From: Lonsdalea britannica
GTDB taxonomy: Bacteria; Pseudomonadota; Gammaproteobacteria; Enterobacterales; Enterobacteriaceae
Direction of reading: 5' to 3'
DNA length: 64,000 bases
Assembly (NCBI RefSeq): GCF_002111595.1
Contig: NZ_LUTN01000013.1
Location: 1 to 64,000, forward strand
Part shown: one piece after another, positions 39,471 through 49,276 of the stretch
Layout of the letters: each line of letters starts with the position of its first letter
Position numbering within the stretch: position 1 is the stretch's first letter
Made by a program: the position numbers and the translations under genes
Notes under the pieces: model-generated
Told to the model about the DNA's origin: nothing
What the model saw: the letters and a program-made list of their open reading frames with translations, nothing else
The model's database searches: none

Positions 39471-40662
39471 ACCCGGTCTCAACCCCAACGACGCCGCTGC
39501 TTTCACGGGGCATGATCGCCGTGATGGCAGCGCAGTTCTTTTCCGCCTTCGGTGACAATGCGCTGCTGTTCGCGACGTTGGCGCTGGTGAAATCGCTGCT
39601 GTATCCCGACTGGAGCCAGCCGTTTCTACAGATGGGATTCGTCGCGGCCTATATCCTGCTGGCGCCGTTTGTCGGCCAGTTCGCGGACAGCTTCTCCAAA
39701 GGCCGCGTCATGATGCTGGCGAATGCCTGAAGCTGGCGGGCGCGCTGCTGATTTGCGTGGGCGGCAACCCTTTCCTGGGCTATACGCTGGTCGGTGTTGG
39801 CGCGGCGGCGTATTCGCCCGCCAAGTACGGCATTCTGGGCGAAATCAGCCACGGCGATCAGCTGGTGAAGGCCAACGGCCTGATGGAAGCCTCCACCATC
39901 GCCGCCATTCTGATCGGTTCGGTCGCGGGCGGTATGCTGGCGGACTGGCATTTGGGCGCGGCGCTAGGCGTCTGTGCGCTGGCCTACGGCATTGCACTGG
40001 CGGCTAACCTGCTGATCCCGCGTCTGAACGCGGCGAAAAGCGGCAGTTCATGGCATCCCCGGCAGATGGTGGGCGCTTTCATCCATGCCTGCCGCATGTT
40101 GTGGGCGAACGGTGAAACGCGGTTGTCTCTGCTGGGCACCAGCCTGTTCTGGGGCGCGGGCGTGACGCTGCGTTTTCTGTTGGTGCTCTGGGTGCCGCTG
40201 GCGCTGGGTATCAGCGACAACTCGACGCCCACGCTGCTGAACGCGATGGTCGCCGTGGGGATCGTCTTCGGCGCGGGGGCGGCCGGGCGTCTGGTGACGC
40301 TGAAAACCGTGCGCCGCTGTTTGCCAGCCGGGGTGATGATCGGCGTGATGGTGGTGTTCTTCACGTTGCAGCACAGCCTGTTCGGCGCCTACACCTGCCT
40401 GCTGATCCTTGGTGCGCTGGGCGGTTTCTTCATCGTGCCGCTCAATGCGCTGTTGCAGGAAATCGGCAAGGCCAGCGTCGGCGCGGGCAACGCCGTCGCG
40501 GTGCAAAACCTGATGGAAAACGGCGCGATGCTGCTGATGCTGGCGCTGTACTCGCTGGTCGTGAAGCTCGGCGTGCCGGTGATGGCGATCGGGATTGGCT
40601 TCGGCGCATTGTTCGCGCTGGCGATTGCCGTCCTGTGGGCATGGGGACGCGTTAAGCGTTGA
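39467..40662 (+). pseudogene. lplT: Lysophospholipid transporter LplT (one-base frameshift)
   Basis: LplT is a major-facilitator flippase that brings lysophosphatidylethanolamine to Aas. The first 87 codons ([20 protein letters not shown]...VMMLANA) run into a stop. One G added at 39725 (AATGCC to AATGGCC) gives [13 protein letters not shown] and continues through [20 protein letters not shown] to the end, for about 398 aa (397 in E. coli). Twelve helices are expected. The partner aas is intact and overlaps by ATGA. I infer a sequencing deletion rather than a dead gene. Confidence 0.92.
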
Positions 40663-40690
40663 TGACGTGCGTGAGGAGTGTGGCGACGTG

Positions 40691-41164
40691 ATGAAGACGG
40701 TGGAGTGGCATGACTGGGGCGTCGACGATCTGACGGTACAGACGCTGTATGACGTGCTGCGGCTACGTAATCAGGTGTTTATTGTGGAACAAACCTGCCC
40801 GTATCAGGACATCGACGGGCAGGATCTGACGCCGGGCCATCGCCATATCGTCGCCTGCCGACAGGGGCAACTGCTGGCCTATGCGCGTTTATTGGCGCCG
40901 ACGCCTGAGCGCGACGCGGTCGCCATCGGCCGCGTGATCGTCTCCGCCGAGGCGCGTGGACAGAAGATGGGGCATCAACTGATGGCGCAGGCGCTGTCGG
41001 CCTGTGCTCGTCACTGGCCTCAGCGTCCGTGCTATTTGTCGGCGCAGGCGCACCTGCAAGACTTCTACCGTCAGCTGGGTTTTGTCGCCGTCGGCGAGGC
41101 CTATGAGGAAGACGGGATACCGCACGTTGATATGTTCCTCGCGTCTCTGCCTTCCGCGGATTGA
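40691..41164 (+). CDS. elaA: GNAT family acetyltransferase ElaA
   Basis: The 157-aa protein resembles E. coli ElaA (153 aa), a GNAT-fold N-acyltransferase of unknown substrate. Family features are FIVEQTCPYQDIDGQDLTPG (residues 30-49), the acetyl-CoA-binding region VIGRVIVS-type strand followed by RGQKMGHQLM, and AQAHLQDFYRQLGFVAVGEAYEEDGIPH within the C-terminal third. The ATG at 40691 is used; a GTG three bases earlier sits at a better distance (9) from GAGGAG and may be the true start. The gene follows lplT by 28 bases. Confidence 0.9.
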   Translation: MKTVEWHDWGVDDLTVQTLYDVLRLRNQVFIVEQTCPYQDIDGQDLTPGHRHIVACRQGQLLAYARLLAPTPERDAVAIGRVIVSAEARGQKMGHQLMAQALSACARHWPQRPCYLSAQAHLQDFYRQLGFVAVGEAYEEDGIPHVDMFLASLPSAD

Positions 41165-41169
41165 TCATG

Positions 41170-41202
41170 TTCCCGTTCAGCGCGTGCGTTGCTGAACGGG
41201 AA
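41170..41202 (+). terminator. Probable terminator of elaA
   Basis: A perfect 12-bp stem (41170-41181 with 41191-41202) with a 9-nt loop starts 5 bases after the elaA stop; the following T-rich tract is interrupted. Confidence 0.65.
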
Positions 41203-41323
41203 ATCCTCTCGTTTTGCCTTTCCTTCCCTTCAGTTATTTCTGCTCGCGAGCCGCAGTGCCGCAGCGGTCGAAGTGAATGCGTACAAACAATAAGTCGGAG
41301 AAAATCAGGCGCAGAGGCAAAAA

Positions 41324-41354
41324 CGCCCCGAGCGTGTGGATAACGCTTGGGGCG
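41324..41354 (-). terminator. Rho-independent terminator of the entericidin gene
   Basis: On the minus strand a 12-bp stem with one mismatch (41343-41354 with 41324-41335) is followed by five T residues, 25 bases after the stop codon. Confidence 0.8.
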
Positions 41355-41378
41355 ATGTGCGCCTGGTGCTTTAAGGGT

Positions 41379-41507
41379 TTAGCTGGCGGTACGGGAGATG
41401 GAGCTGCCGAGCTTCTGAACGTCCTGACCAAATCCGCGCGTGGTGTTACAACCGCTCAGGACAGCGGTCATCAACAGTACGGCCGTTAGTATTGTGATGT
41501 TTTTCAT
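41379..41507 (-). CDS. ecnA: Entericidin A-like lipoprotein (42 aa)
   Basis: The 42-aa protein begins MKNITILTAVLLMTAVLSGC, a lipoprotein signal with lipobox LSGC, and continues NTTRGFGQDVQKLGSSISRT. This is the entericidin pattern CNT.RGFG.D...LG..IS and matches E. coli EcnA (41 aa) best, including its C-terminus. In E. coli EcnA is the antidote to the toxic lipoprotein EcnB; no ecnB partner is adjacent here. AGGTAAACCACG precedes the ATG and a clear terminator follows, so it is a one-gene unit. Confidence 0.9.
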   Translation of the reverse strand: MKNITILTAVLLMTAVLSGCNTTRGFGQDVQKLGSSISRTAS

Positions 41508-41629
41508 CGTGGTTTACCTGCTATCTCAGTCTCAGTCCTGTCTGCACTTTGTCATATTCTCGCCTGCGAGTTCAATGCGCTTTATCGCGTCGCCAGCGAT
41601 TTTTATGCGGCATGACGACGGGCGGCGAA

Positions 41630-42766
41630 TCAGTCGGCGAGAAAGCCTTCCAGCAGCGTATTCAGGAACAGTTTGCCGTGCTCGGTGATCTGCCAGTGGC
41701 GGTCGGTTTCGGTCAGAAAACCTCGCGCCAGCGCCGCGTCGATCTGCGGGCGGATCGCCTGCTCCGTCAGTCCAGTATAGTCCGTGAAATCGGCGCGTGG
41801 CGCAGGCTCCAGCAACCGGAAGCGGTTCATAAAGAATTCGAACGGACGGTCATTTAACGGCACGTCTGTCGTTTGATGCAGATACTCGCCCCGCATGTAG
41901 CCGCGCGGATGGCGGGTTTTGGCGGTGCGCACGATGCGTCCGTCCGCGAACGTCAGCTTGCCGTGCGCGCCGCAACCGATCCCGAGATAGTCGCCGAAGC
42001 GCCAATAGTTCAGGTTGTGCTGGCACTGGTAGCCGGGGCGGGCGTAGGCCGAGGTTTCATACTGCTGATAGCCCGCGGCGCTCAACAGCTCATGGCCGGC
42101 GCTGAAAATGTCCCAGAGCGCGTCGTCGTCCGGCAGCGTCGGCGGGCGGGAGCCAAACAGCGTGTTGGGTTCGATGGTGAGCTGATACCACGACAGGTGC
42201 GGCGGGTTCAGCGCGATAGCCTGACGTAAATCGTCCAGCGCCTCTTCCAGCGACTGCTGCGGCAAGCCGTGCATCAGGTCGAGGTTGAAGCTGCGCAGGC
42301 CCAACTGTTCGGCCAGTCGCGCGGCGCGTTTCGCCTCTTCCGGCCCGTGGATGCGGCCCAGACGCTGGAGTTTGTCCGGGCTGAAACTTTGTACGCCGAT
42401 GGAAATACGATTGATGCCCGCCTGTTGGTAGCCGCTGAAGCGGTCGGCCTCGACGGTGCCGGGGTTGGCCTCCATCGTGACTTCGGCCTCGGGCACCAGT
42501 TCCAGTCTGGCGCGCACGCCGTCCATCAACTGCTGCATCGCTTCGGCGCTCAGCAGGCTGGGCGTGCCGCCGCCGATGAAGATCGAATGCAGCGGACGCC
42601 CTTGCGCCATCGCTAGATCCGCATCCAGATCGGCCAGCAGGTGATCCACATATTCCCCGTGCGGCACCTCGCCTTTGAGCGCGTGCGAGTTGAAGTCGCA
42701 GTACGGACATTTCTGCACGCACCAGGGAATATGGATGTAGAGGCTGAGTGGAGGCAGCTTAAGCAT
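41630..42766 (-). CDS. hemW: Radical SAM heme chaperone HemW
   Basis: The 378-aa protein (same as E. coli) was long annotated as an oxygen-independent coproporphyrinogen oxidase but acts as a heme-transfer chaperone. The radical SAM cluster motif is [13 protein letters not shown] near residues 16-28, followed by [10 protein letters not shown] and [12 protein letters not shown]. The C-terminal HemW domain contains [20 protein letters not shown]. The start at 42766 ([15 protein letters not shown]) overlaps the end of rdgB by 8 bases. It is the last gene of the yggS-proC-yggT-yggU-rdgB-hemW block. Confidence 0.96.
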   Translation of the reverse strand: MLKLPPLSLYIHIPWCVQKCPYCDFNSHALKGEVPHGEYVDHLLADLDADLAMAQGRPLHSIFIGGGTPSLLSAEAMQQLMDGVRARLELVPEAEVTMEANPGTVEADRFSGYQQAGINRISIGVQSFSPDKLQRLGRIHGPEEAKRAARLAEQLGLRSFNLDLMHGLPQQSLEEALDDLRQAIALNPPHLSWYQLTIEPNTLFGSRPPTLPDDDALWDIFSAGHELLSAAGYQQYETSAYARPGYQCQHNLNYWRFGDYLGIGCGAHGKLTFADGRIVRTAKTRHPRGYMRGEYLHQTTDVPLNDRPFEFFMNRFRLLEPAPRADFTDYTGLTEQAIRPQIDAALARGFLTETDRHWQITEHGKLFLNTLLEGFLAD

Positions 42767-43351
42767 TGCGCAGGGCATCCAGCAATTGGCGAAGCGCTTT
42801 ACCACGGTGGGAACGGCTCAGCTTTTCGCTGCGGGTCAGTTCTGCGGCGGTGACGCCTGCGTCCGGCACGAGGAAAATCGGGTCATAGCCAAAACCGCCG
42901 CCGCCCGCCGGTTCACGGGCGATAGTGCCTGCCAGCTGCCGTGACACACCAGCGGCGTCGGGTCGTCGGCATGCATCAGGAACACCAGCACGCAGTGAAA
43001 ACGGGCGGTGCGTTGGTCATCCGGCACGTCCTGCAGAGCGTCCAACAGCTTGTTGAGATTCTGCTGGTCGTCGGCGTCTTCGCCCGCATAGCGCGCGGAG
43101 TAGATCCCCGGCGCGCCAGCCAGCGCATCCACGGCCAGACCCGAGTCGTCGGCGATGGCGGGTAGCCCGGTGATCCGCGAGGCGTGACGGGCCTTGAGGA
43201 TGGCGTTTTCAATAAACGTCAGGCCGGTCTCTTCGGCGGAGTCCACGCCCAGATCGGTCTGCGCCACGATGTCCAGCCCGAAATCCGCCAGCAGATCGGC
43301 GAGCTCACGCACTTTACCGGCATTGCCGGTGGCTAATACGACTTTTTGCAT
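42759..43351 (-). pseudogene. rdgB: XTP/dITP pyrophosphatase RdgB (one-base frameshift)
   Basis: RdgB (HAM1 family) removes non-canonical purine nucleotides such as dITP and XTP. Visible motifs are [18 protein letters not shown] at the N-terminus, [42 protein letters not shown], and in the second frame [15 protein letters not shown]. The frame breaks at 42928; one base added there restores [15 protein letters not shown] and a 197-aa product, exactly the E. coli length. Probably intact in the organism. Confidence 0.93.
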
Positions 43352-43358
43352 CAGTTAT

Positions 43359-43664
43359 TCAGTCCTGAGAAGGTGAAGCGATGAGTTCCGCGACGTTGGC
43401 GGGGATCGTCTGGGGATCGACGATTTTGATCTGTTTATGCCGACCCAGCTCGCCTTTTTCAATAATCACTTTGCTTTTGGCGACGCGAAACTGCTTGGAG
43501 AGAAATTTGACCAGATGCGCGTTGGCCTGACCGTCGACCGGCGGTGCGGTGATCGCCACCTTCAGCTCTTCGCCGTGCAGGCCGACAATCTGGTCGCGGC
43601 TGGCTTTCGGCTGTATGTACAGCCGAATCACCAGTTCGTCCCGATCGTAGCTGACTGCACTCAC
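43359..43664 (-). CDS. yggU: UPF0235 family protein YggU
   Basis: The 101-aa protein matches E. coli YggU (96 aa), a DUF167/UPF0235 protein of unknown function: [20 protein letters not shown] and the signature [21 protein letters not shown] use the GTG at 43664 ([11 protein letters not shown]), which overlaps the stop of yggT in a GTGA junction. A GTG 12 bases earlier is also open. It precedes rdgB by only 7 bases. Confidence 0.9.
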   Translation of the reverse strand: MSAVSYDRDELVIRLYIQPKASRDQIVGLHGEELKVAITAPPVDGQANAHLVKFLSKQFRVAKSKVIIEKGELGRHKQIKIVDPQTIPANVAELIASPSQD

Positions 43665-44215
43665 AGCAGGAACCACAGTCCGGGGAACAAATCCATGCCG
43701 AGGTAGTTCAGCAGATACAGGATCAGGATGACGACCATCGCGGAGAAGTCGAGGCCGCCCATCGCAGGCAGTATGCGGCGGATCGGCGCCATCAGCGGCT
43801 CCGTCAGCTGGTGGAGCAGGTAGTCGACCGGGCTGCGGCCCTGGCTGATCCAGCTCATCAGCGAACGGATGATCACCATCCAGAACACCAGATAACCTGC
43901 GGATTTGACCAACGACAGCAGCCCGACCAGCAGATTCATCGGGCTGAGCGACAGCGCGCCGACCTGAATCAGCAGCAGCAGCGGGTATTTCAGGGTCGTC
44001 AGCAGAAACGCCAGCAGCAGCGATGCGCTATCGATAGGGCCGAGCGAGGGGATGATGCGGCGCAGCGGTCCGACGATCGGCTGGGTCAGTTTGACCACGA
44101 ACTGCGACAGCGGATTATAAAAATCGCTGCGCGACCACTGCATCCAGATGCGCAACAGCAGCACCATCACATACAGGTCGATTAGCGTTTTGACTAGAAA
44201 CGTCAGAGTAAGCAT
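43661..44215 (-). CDS. yggT: YggT family membrane protein
   Basis: The 184-aa inner-membrane protein contains two copies of the YGGT domain, each with a helix pair: [22 protein letters not shown]...[16 protein letters not shown] in the first and [17 protein letters not shown]...[18 protein letters not shown] in the second. E. coli YggT (188 aa) influences osmotic and ion tolerance, but a mechanism is not known. It lies between proC and yggU on the same strand and overlaps yggU. Confidence 0.93.
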   Translation of the reverse strand: MLTLTFLVKTLIDLYVMVLLLRIWMQWSRSDFYNPLSQFVVKLTQPIVGPLRRIIPSLGPIDSASLLLAFLLTTLKYPLLLLIQVGALSLSPMNLLVGLLSLVKSAGYLVFWMVIIRSLMSWISQGRSPVDYLLHQLTEPLMAPIRRILPAMGGLDFSAMVVILILYLLNYLGMDLFPGLWFLL

Positions 44216-44272
44216 AAATGCAACGGTTCCTTTCGGGTCAGAGGATGAGGTCGTGTGTGGAAAAGGCCACGA

Positions 44273-45094
44273 TTAAAACAGCTTTTCCATTTCTTTGGCG
44301 CGAGCGACGGCGGCCTGCATGGCCTCCGACACGGTTTCAGCCAGATGCTGTTCGTTGAATACCCGCAGCGCTTCCGCCGTGGTGCCGCCCTTGGAGGTGA
44401 CATTTTCACGCAGGGTAGACAAAGCTTTGTCCGGGCTGGCGGCGACCAGCGCGGCGGCGCCGGTGGCGGCCTGCTGAACCAGCTGGCGTGCCGTTTGGGC
44501 ATCAAATCCCTGACGTTCGGCTTCCCGCTGCATGGCTTCCATAAACAGGAAGAAGTAGGCCGGGGCGCTGCCCGCGGCGGCGATGACGCCGTTAATCTGC
44601 GCTTCCTCATCAACCCAGCAGACTTCGCCGACGCTGCTCATCAGGCTGCTGGTAAAGTCGCGGTCAGCCTTGCTCACGTTATCGGGCGCATACAGTCCGC
44701 TCATCCCCTGACAGACCAGAGAAGGCGTGTTAGGCATGATCCGGACGATATTCAGCGGCTTGCCCAGCAGCGACTGAAAACGCGCGACGCTGACGCCCGC
44801 GGCGATGGACAGCACCAGCTTGTCACTGAAGTCGACGCTCGACGCCAGCGATGAGCACACGTCCGCCATCAGCTGAGGTTTCACCGCCAGCACCACGACG
44901 TCGGCCTGTTGCACGCAGTCGACGTTGTCGCCGGAGCTGATGACGCCATACTCTCTGGCCAACGCATCGCGACGCGTCGCCGTCGGGGCGCTCACGGCAA
45001 TGTGTGTGGCGGGATAGCCGCCGTCGATTAAGCCGGCAATGATGGCCTGCGCCATGTTACCTGCGCCAATAAAGGCAATTTTACGGTGTTCCAT
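44273..45094 (-). CDS. proC: Pyrroline-5-carboxylate reductase
   Basis: ProC catalyses the last step of proline synthesis, reducing pyrroline-5-carboxylate with NADPH. The 273-aa protein has the Rossmann motif IAFIGAGNMAQAIIAGLI (residues 7-24), VLAVKPQLM, and the family C-terminal signature GSAPAYFFLFMEAMQREAER. E. coli ProC is 269 aa but its gene lies elsewhere; here it is inside the yggS-yggT block, an arrangement common in Pectobacteriaceae and Yersiniaceae. Confidence 0.97.
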   Translation of the reverse strand: MEHRKIAFIGAGNMAQAIIAGLIDGGYPATHIAVSAPTATRRDALAREYGVISSGDNVDCVQQADVVVLAVKPQLMADVCSSLASSVDFSDKLVLSIAAGVSVARFQSLLGKPLNIVRIMPNTPSLVCQGMSGLYAPDNVSKADRDFTSSLMSSVGEVCWVDEEAQINGVIAAAGSAPAYFFLFMEAMQREAERQGFDAQTARQLVQQAATGAAALVAASPDKALSTLRENVTSKGGTTAEALRVFNEQHLAETVSEAMQAAVARAKEMEKLF

Positions 45095-45128
45095 CGGATT
45101 CTCGCTGTAGTCGGGTGTCTGTTAAGCG

Positions 45129-45860
45129 TCAGGCGGCGGAATAATCTCTCGCGCCAAAAATCGCCGTGCCAATGCGCACCAGCGTGCTGCCTGCGGCGAT
45201 AGCCGCTGGCATGTCGTCAGTCATGCCCATGGAAAGGGTATCCACCTGAGGATAGCCGCTCCTGAGTTGCTGAAAAAGATCGGACAGCTGGCGGAAAACG
45301 GCGAGCTGTCGCTCATAGTCGCTTTCCGGCGCGGGGATCGCCATCAGGCCGCGCAGGCGCAGGCGGGGCATCGCCGCGACGCTGGCGGCCAGCGCGGGCA
45401 AGGCGTCCGCCATCATGCCGGACTTGCTCGCTTCCTGGCTGATATTAACCTGTAGCAGGACATTGAGCGGCGGCAGCCCGTCCGGACGCTGATCGTTCAG
45501 GCGCTGCGCAATGCGCAGGCGATCGATAGTGTGGCACCAGTCGAAGTGCTCCGCCACCAGTCGGCTTTTGTTGGACTGCAAAGGACCGATGAAGTGCCAT
45601 TCCAACGGCATATCGGGCTTCGCGGCGCGGAAATGCAGGATTTTATCGACGCCTTCCTGGACGTAATTTTCGCCGAAGGCGCGCTGTCCGGCTTCGATCG
45701 CCGCTTCGATCGCGCTGAGGGGTTTGGTCTTGCTGACGGCCAGCAGCGTGACGTCTTCGGGAAGGCGTCCGCAGCGTTCGGCCGCCGCAGAAATTTGCTG
45801 CCTGACGCCCTGTAGATTCTGCTGCACCGTCTGTGTCGTAAGGTTCGTGCTCATAGTCAT
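45129..45860 (-). CDS. yggS: Pyridoxal phosphate homeostasis protein YggS
   Basis: The 243-aa PLP-binding protein of the COG0325 family has a single TIM-barrel domain. The PLP lysine lies in LLAVSKTKPLSAIEAAI (about residue 44), and GENYVQEGVDKI, WHFIGPLQSNKSR and the phosphate-binding SMGMTDDMPAAIAAGSTLVRIGTAIFG are conserved. It keeps the PLP pool balanced; no enzymatic activity is known. The start may be the ATG at 45860 or the one six bases later; no clear Shine-Dalgarno decides it. First gene of its block. Confidence 0.95.
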   Translation of the reverse strand: MTMSTNLTTQTVQQNLQGVRQQISAAAERCGRLPEDVTLLAVSKTKPLSAIEAAIEAGQRAFGENYVQEGVDKILHFRAAKPDMPLEWHFIGPLQSNKSRLVAEHFDWCHTIDRLRIAQRLNDQRPDGLPPLNVLLQVNISQEASKSGMMADALPALAASVAAMPRLRLRGLMAIPAPESDYERQLAVFRQLSDLFQQLRSGYPQVDTLSMGMTDDMPAAIAAGSTLVRIGTAIFGARDYSAA

Positions 45861-46092
45861 TCAGGAGGCTTATGTGTGATTTGAAATATCGGTTCGGCAG
45901 ATAGTGTAAAACAGAATGACCTGGATCTGCACCTTGAAGGGTAACCTGTCCGGCGGACTGAGTTCCCAACTGCATAAAAAAACCCGCGTTTGGAAGAGTT
46001 TGGTCTAAGCTAACACCCAGCCAGCTGAACGGGTTCGGCGTCAACCTGCCAGTTTGCTAAGTTCGACAGTTTAAAAGGTGACCGCTATATAC

Positions 46093-46520
46093 ATGGAATT
46101 TTCAATGAATAAAAAGAAAACAATCGCGACCGTCGGCGTCGCCTTGCTCCTTCCCTTCATGCTGATTCAGCCCGCGCCGCCGCTCCTTCGTCCCCCCCTA
46201 TCGGCAAGATTTGCAAAGCGACCACCTCGTTAATTTTTGGACGTAGTACCCAGATCATGAACCTTGACGCCGTCGAAAATGGTATCGCCTATGTGCATTA
46301 CTTCCGACCGGGCGACCGCTCTCGCTGGGCGATCAAATGCAAACTGGCGGACAACCGCGTGCTGTGGGCCAGTAACAATCCCGATAGCATTGGACGCTGG
46401 CGCAACGACCCCGCCGATGAAATTATCACTTATCGCATTCATGGCGATGCGCTCGACATCAGCGAAACCTACTCCGATGGCTCTCAGGAACAACAGTCTT
46501 ATTCTCTGAGCGCGCTGTAA
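46093..46520 (+). pseudogene. Unknown secreted protein (about 140 aa), one-base frameshift in a C-rich stretch
   Basis: The first frame gives MEFSMNKKKTIATVGVALLL, a signal peptide, then a proline-rich stretch that reaches a stop. The second frame gives PPIGKICKATTSLIFGRSTQ and continues through YVHYFRPGDRSRWAIKCKL to the end (SYSLSAL). Adding one base in the C7 run at 46192-46198, or a few bases earlier, joins them into about 142 aa. Two cysteines (GKICKA and IKCKL) probably form a disulphide in the mature periplasmic protein. AAAGGTGA precedes the ATG at 46093. I cannot name the family. It is flanked by yggS (divergent) and the deaminase operon (convergent). Confidence 0.65.
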
Positions 46521-46573
46521 CGCCGAAAATCGCTCGCCTTTCCGGACGGGGCCAGCCCGCCCGGAACGCGGGA

Positions 46574-47808
46574 TTAAGCGTAGTCGATGCGCTCGGGCGT
46601 ACGACGCATGATCACCTTACCGTGGCGTATGGACACCAGCGCTTTGGCCTGACGACGCACGGCCTCGTAATCATTTTCCGCATCCAGAATCAGCAGATTG
46701 GCGGGTCGGCCGACGACCAGACCGTAATTTTCTCCCAGATGCATCGCTTTAGCGCTGTTATCGGTCACGAAGTCCAGGCAGCGCTGTAGATCTTTGTAGC
46801 CCATCATGTGACAGATATGCAGACCGGCATCCAGCACTCGCAGCAAATTGCCGTTGCCCAGCGGATACCACGGGTCTTTGATGGAGTCCTGCCCGAAACA
46901 GACGTTCATCCCTGCGCGGTCCAGTTCGGCGACGCGGGTGATGCCGCGCCGTTTTGGGAAGGTGTCGAAGCGGCCTTGCAGGTGAATGCTTTCCGTCGGG
47001 CAGGAGACAAAGCTGATGCCGGAACGTTTGAGCAGGCGAAACAGCTTGGAGCAGTAGGCGTTATCGTAGGAGCCATCGCCACCGTATGGCTGGCGGTGAC
47101 GCGATCGCCCATACCGCGCACGCGCGCTTCTTCGGCCAGCACTTCCAGAAAGCGTGACTGAGGATCGTCGGTCTCATCGCAGTGAACATCCACCAGACAT
47201 CCGCGACGCTCCGCCAGATCCATCAGAAACTTCACTGAGCTTACGCCCTGTTCGCGGGTGTTTTCGAAGTGCGGGATCCCGCCTACGACGTCGGCGCCCA
47301 GGTCGATCGCCTGTTCCATCAGTTTGAGGCCATCGGGGAACGACTCGATTCCTTCCTGCGGAAACGCGACGATCTGCAAATCGATCAGATCGCGCGCTTC
47401 CTCTTTGACTTCCAGCATGGTCTTCAAAGCGCCCAACGTAGGGTCGGTCACGTCGATGTGGGTGCGAACATGCTGGATGCCGTGATCCCGCAGCAGGCCG
47501 ATGGTGCTGTGCGCCCGGCACTTGGTGTCTTCGTGGGTGATGGTGGCTTTGCGCTGGCTCCAGCGCTCAATGCCTTCAAACAGCGTACCGCTCATGTTCC
47601 ACTCCGGTTCGCCGGCGGTCAGCGTCGCATCGAGGTGAATGTGCGGCTCGACCAGCGGCGGGATCACCAGACGCTCGCCCGCATCGATGTCCTTGGGCGC
47701 CGCCGTCAGCGGACCGCTTTGCGGCTCGATAGCGGCGATCAGGCCGTCGTGAAAGCTCAGCGTGTAGAGGCCCGGCTGATGGCGAAGGGCGGCATTGATA
47801 ATCTTCAT
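46574..47808 (-). pseudogene. codA: Cytosine deaminase-like amidohydrolase (one-base frameshift)
   Basis: The amidohydrolase-superfamily protein resembles CodA, which deaminates cytosine to uracil and ammonia. Metal ligands are visible in VEPHIHLDAT (HxH), DVHCDETDD, ASHTVAMG and the late FGQDSIKDPWYPLGNGN (metal aspartate). The break is near 47074: adding one G restores AMGSYDNAYCSKLFRLLK and a product of 411 aa (427 in E. coli). Its ATG overlaps the stop of the PucR-type regulator by 4 bases, so they are co-translated. Related substrates such as isoguanine cannot be excluded. Probably intact in the organism. Confidence 0.85.
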
Positions 47809-49040
47809 AACAACTCCTGTTGTTGTGCATTGGACATACGCCAGACCAGCAAAGCGACCGACGCATTCAAGCGAAACTGGGGATCGCTCAACGCGTTCCC
47901 CGACTGTTGTTCGATGCGCTGCAAACGCTGGTGCAGCGTGTTGCGATGGATATGCAGCCGCTCGGCGGCTTTGATCAGATTGCCGTTTTCCTGTAGCACG
48001 GCGTCGAGCGTCTCCACCAGCTGATGCGGATGTTTGCGGTGCGGCTCGAATAGCATCCCCAGCGTTTCCTTCATGAACTGCGTGACCAGCTCGGGCTCTT
48101 TGACGGCGGTCAGCAGTTTAAGCACGCCCAGCTCACTATAGTCGCACTGGCCCTTGTCCGGCTGCATGCTCTCCGTGACATCCAGCGCGCGCCGCGCTTC
48201 GATCAGTCCCTGCCGGTAGTGCGCCGCCGAGATCACCGGAGATGAGATGCCGCTGAACAGGCGCAGGGGACGGATCTGAGCGTCGATCGTTTGCTGAAGG
48301 TGTTGCAGCCGCTGTTTGCTGCGCCGGAATGACTGATCGTCATCGGACAGCAGCAGAATAAACAGTTCACCCAGGACGATCAGCGGCAGTCCGTGGTCGT
48401 GGCTGGCCAGATCCGCCTCCAGCTGCTGTTGGATCTGCTGGCGGGCCGACTGCAACTGCGTTTCGGCCGCCACGGGATCGCACGCATTGAACAACGCTTG
48501 AGTGCCGCTCAGCCGCAGCGCGGCGATCCGACGCGGCTGCTCCAGCGCGAGGTGGAGATGACTGGCGCGCTGGCTGGCGATCGCCAGGCTCGGATACTCG
48601 CCGGTCAGCAGCTGGATCAAAATGTCTCTTTGAGATCGCAGCGTCGCTTCTCGCTGGACCAGCGCGGTGCCGACCCACTGGGTGACGATCACCATCTTCA
48701 GCGAATAGGGCTGCTCTATCAATGGAATGCCCAGCGTGTCCGCGAGCGCGATAACGGCGTCGGGGATCGCATGAATAAACGCTTCTCCGGTGAGGATCAC
48801 CATGCCCGCGATACCGTGCTGGTGTCCTTCACGCAGTAGCTGCAACAGGTTTTCTTCGTTGCGCGGGTGGTTGATCCCGGTGACGAAGACCAGCTCTCCC
48901 CCCATGATCCACTCGGCGATCCCTTCATTTTCCGCCACGTAGTACCAGCGCACCGCGCGATGAATATTGTGCGCGCCGCCGCGTAGCTGCAATGGCTCCA
49001 GCCCCGGCAGCGACAGAATTTCACTGATGGTCAAACTCAT
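47805..49040 (-). CDS. PucR family transcriptional regulator
   Basis: The 411-aa regulator has an N-terminal PucR (purine catabolism regulator-like) domain (residues 3-125: LTISEILSLPGLEPLQLRGG, GGELVFVTGIN) and a C-terminal PucR helix-turn-helix (NLIKAAERLHIHRNTLHQRLQR, within 360-385). Members usually activate nucleobase or amino-acid catabolic genes. It is coupled by 4-base overlaps to the deaminase downstream and to the permease relic upstream, so it probably controls its own operon in response to a pyrimidine. Confidence 0.9.
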   Translation of the reverse strand: MSLTISEILSLPGLEPLQLRGGAHNIHRAVRWYYVAENEGIAEWIMGGELVFVTGINHPRNEENLLQLLREGHQHGIAGMVILTGEAFIHAIPDAVIALADTLGIPLIEQPYSLKMVIVTQWVGTALVQREATLRSQRDILIQLLTGEYPSLAIASQRASHLHLALEQPRRIAALRLSGTQALFNACDPVAAETQLQSARQQIQQQLEADLASHDHGLPLIVLGELFILLLSDDDQSFRRSKQRLQHLQQTIDAQIRPLRLFSGISSPVISAAHYRQGLIEARRALDVTESMQPDKGQCDYSELGVLKLLTAVKEPELVTQFMKETLGMLFEPHRKHPHQLVETLDAVLQENGNLIKAAERLHIHRNTLHQRLQRIEQQSGNALSDPQFRLNASVALLVWRMSNAQQQELL

Positions 49041-49276
49041 GGCAGCTCCTCGCGTTGCGTCAGGGGCGCGCGGCGTCCGCTCAACAGCGTGAAGAGCATG
49101 TACAGGCTGGCGGAGGCCGCGATGCCGACCAGCGGAAAGGCGACGCCCAGCTTGCCGCCCGCGAACATCGTTGCCGTAAAAAACGTACAGCTGAACAATA
49201 CCATTGAGATCGAGAGCAACCCTTTGCGCTGATTTTTGGGTGTTTCACTCAAGGGAAACTCATTCCGTTCTGACAT
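49037..49276 (-). pseudogene. Relic of a CodB-type NCS1 nucleobase permease (79 aa)
   Basis: The 79-aa ORF starts like cytosine permeases: FPLSETPKNQRKGLLSISMV followed by FFTATMFAGGKLGVAF, which corresponds to the conserved first helix and GG loop of NCS1 transporters. After about residue 48 the homology jumps to a single further hydrophobic helix (SASLYMLFTLLSGRR) and a hydrophilic end. A full permease has about 12 helices, so most of it is missing in frame, as from an internal deletion. The ORF still overlaps the regulator start (ATGA), preserving translational coupling. A true short membrane protein is the alternative. Confidence 0.6.
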
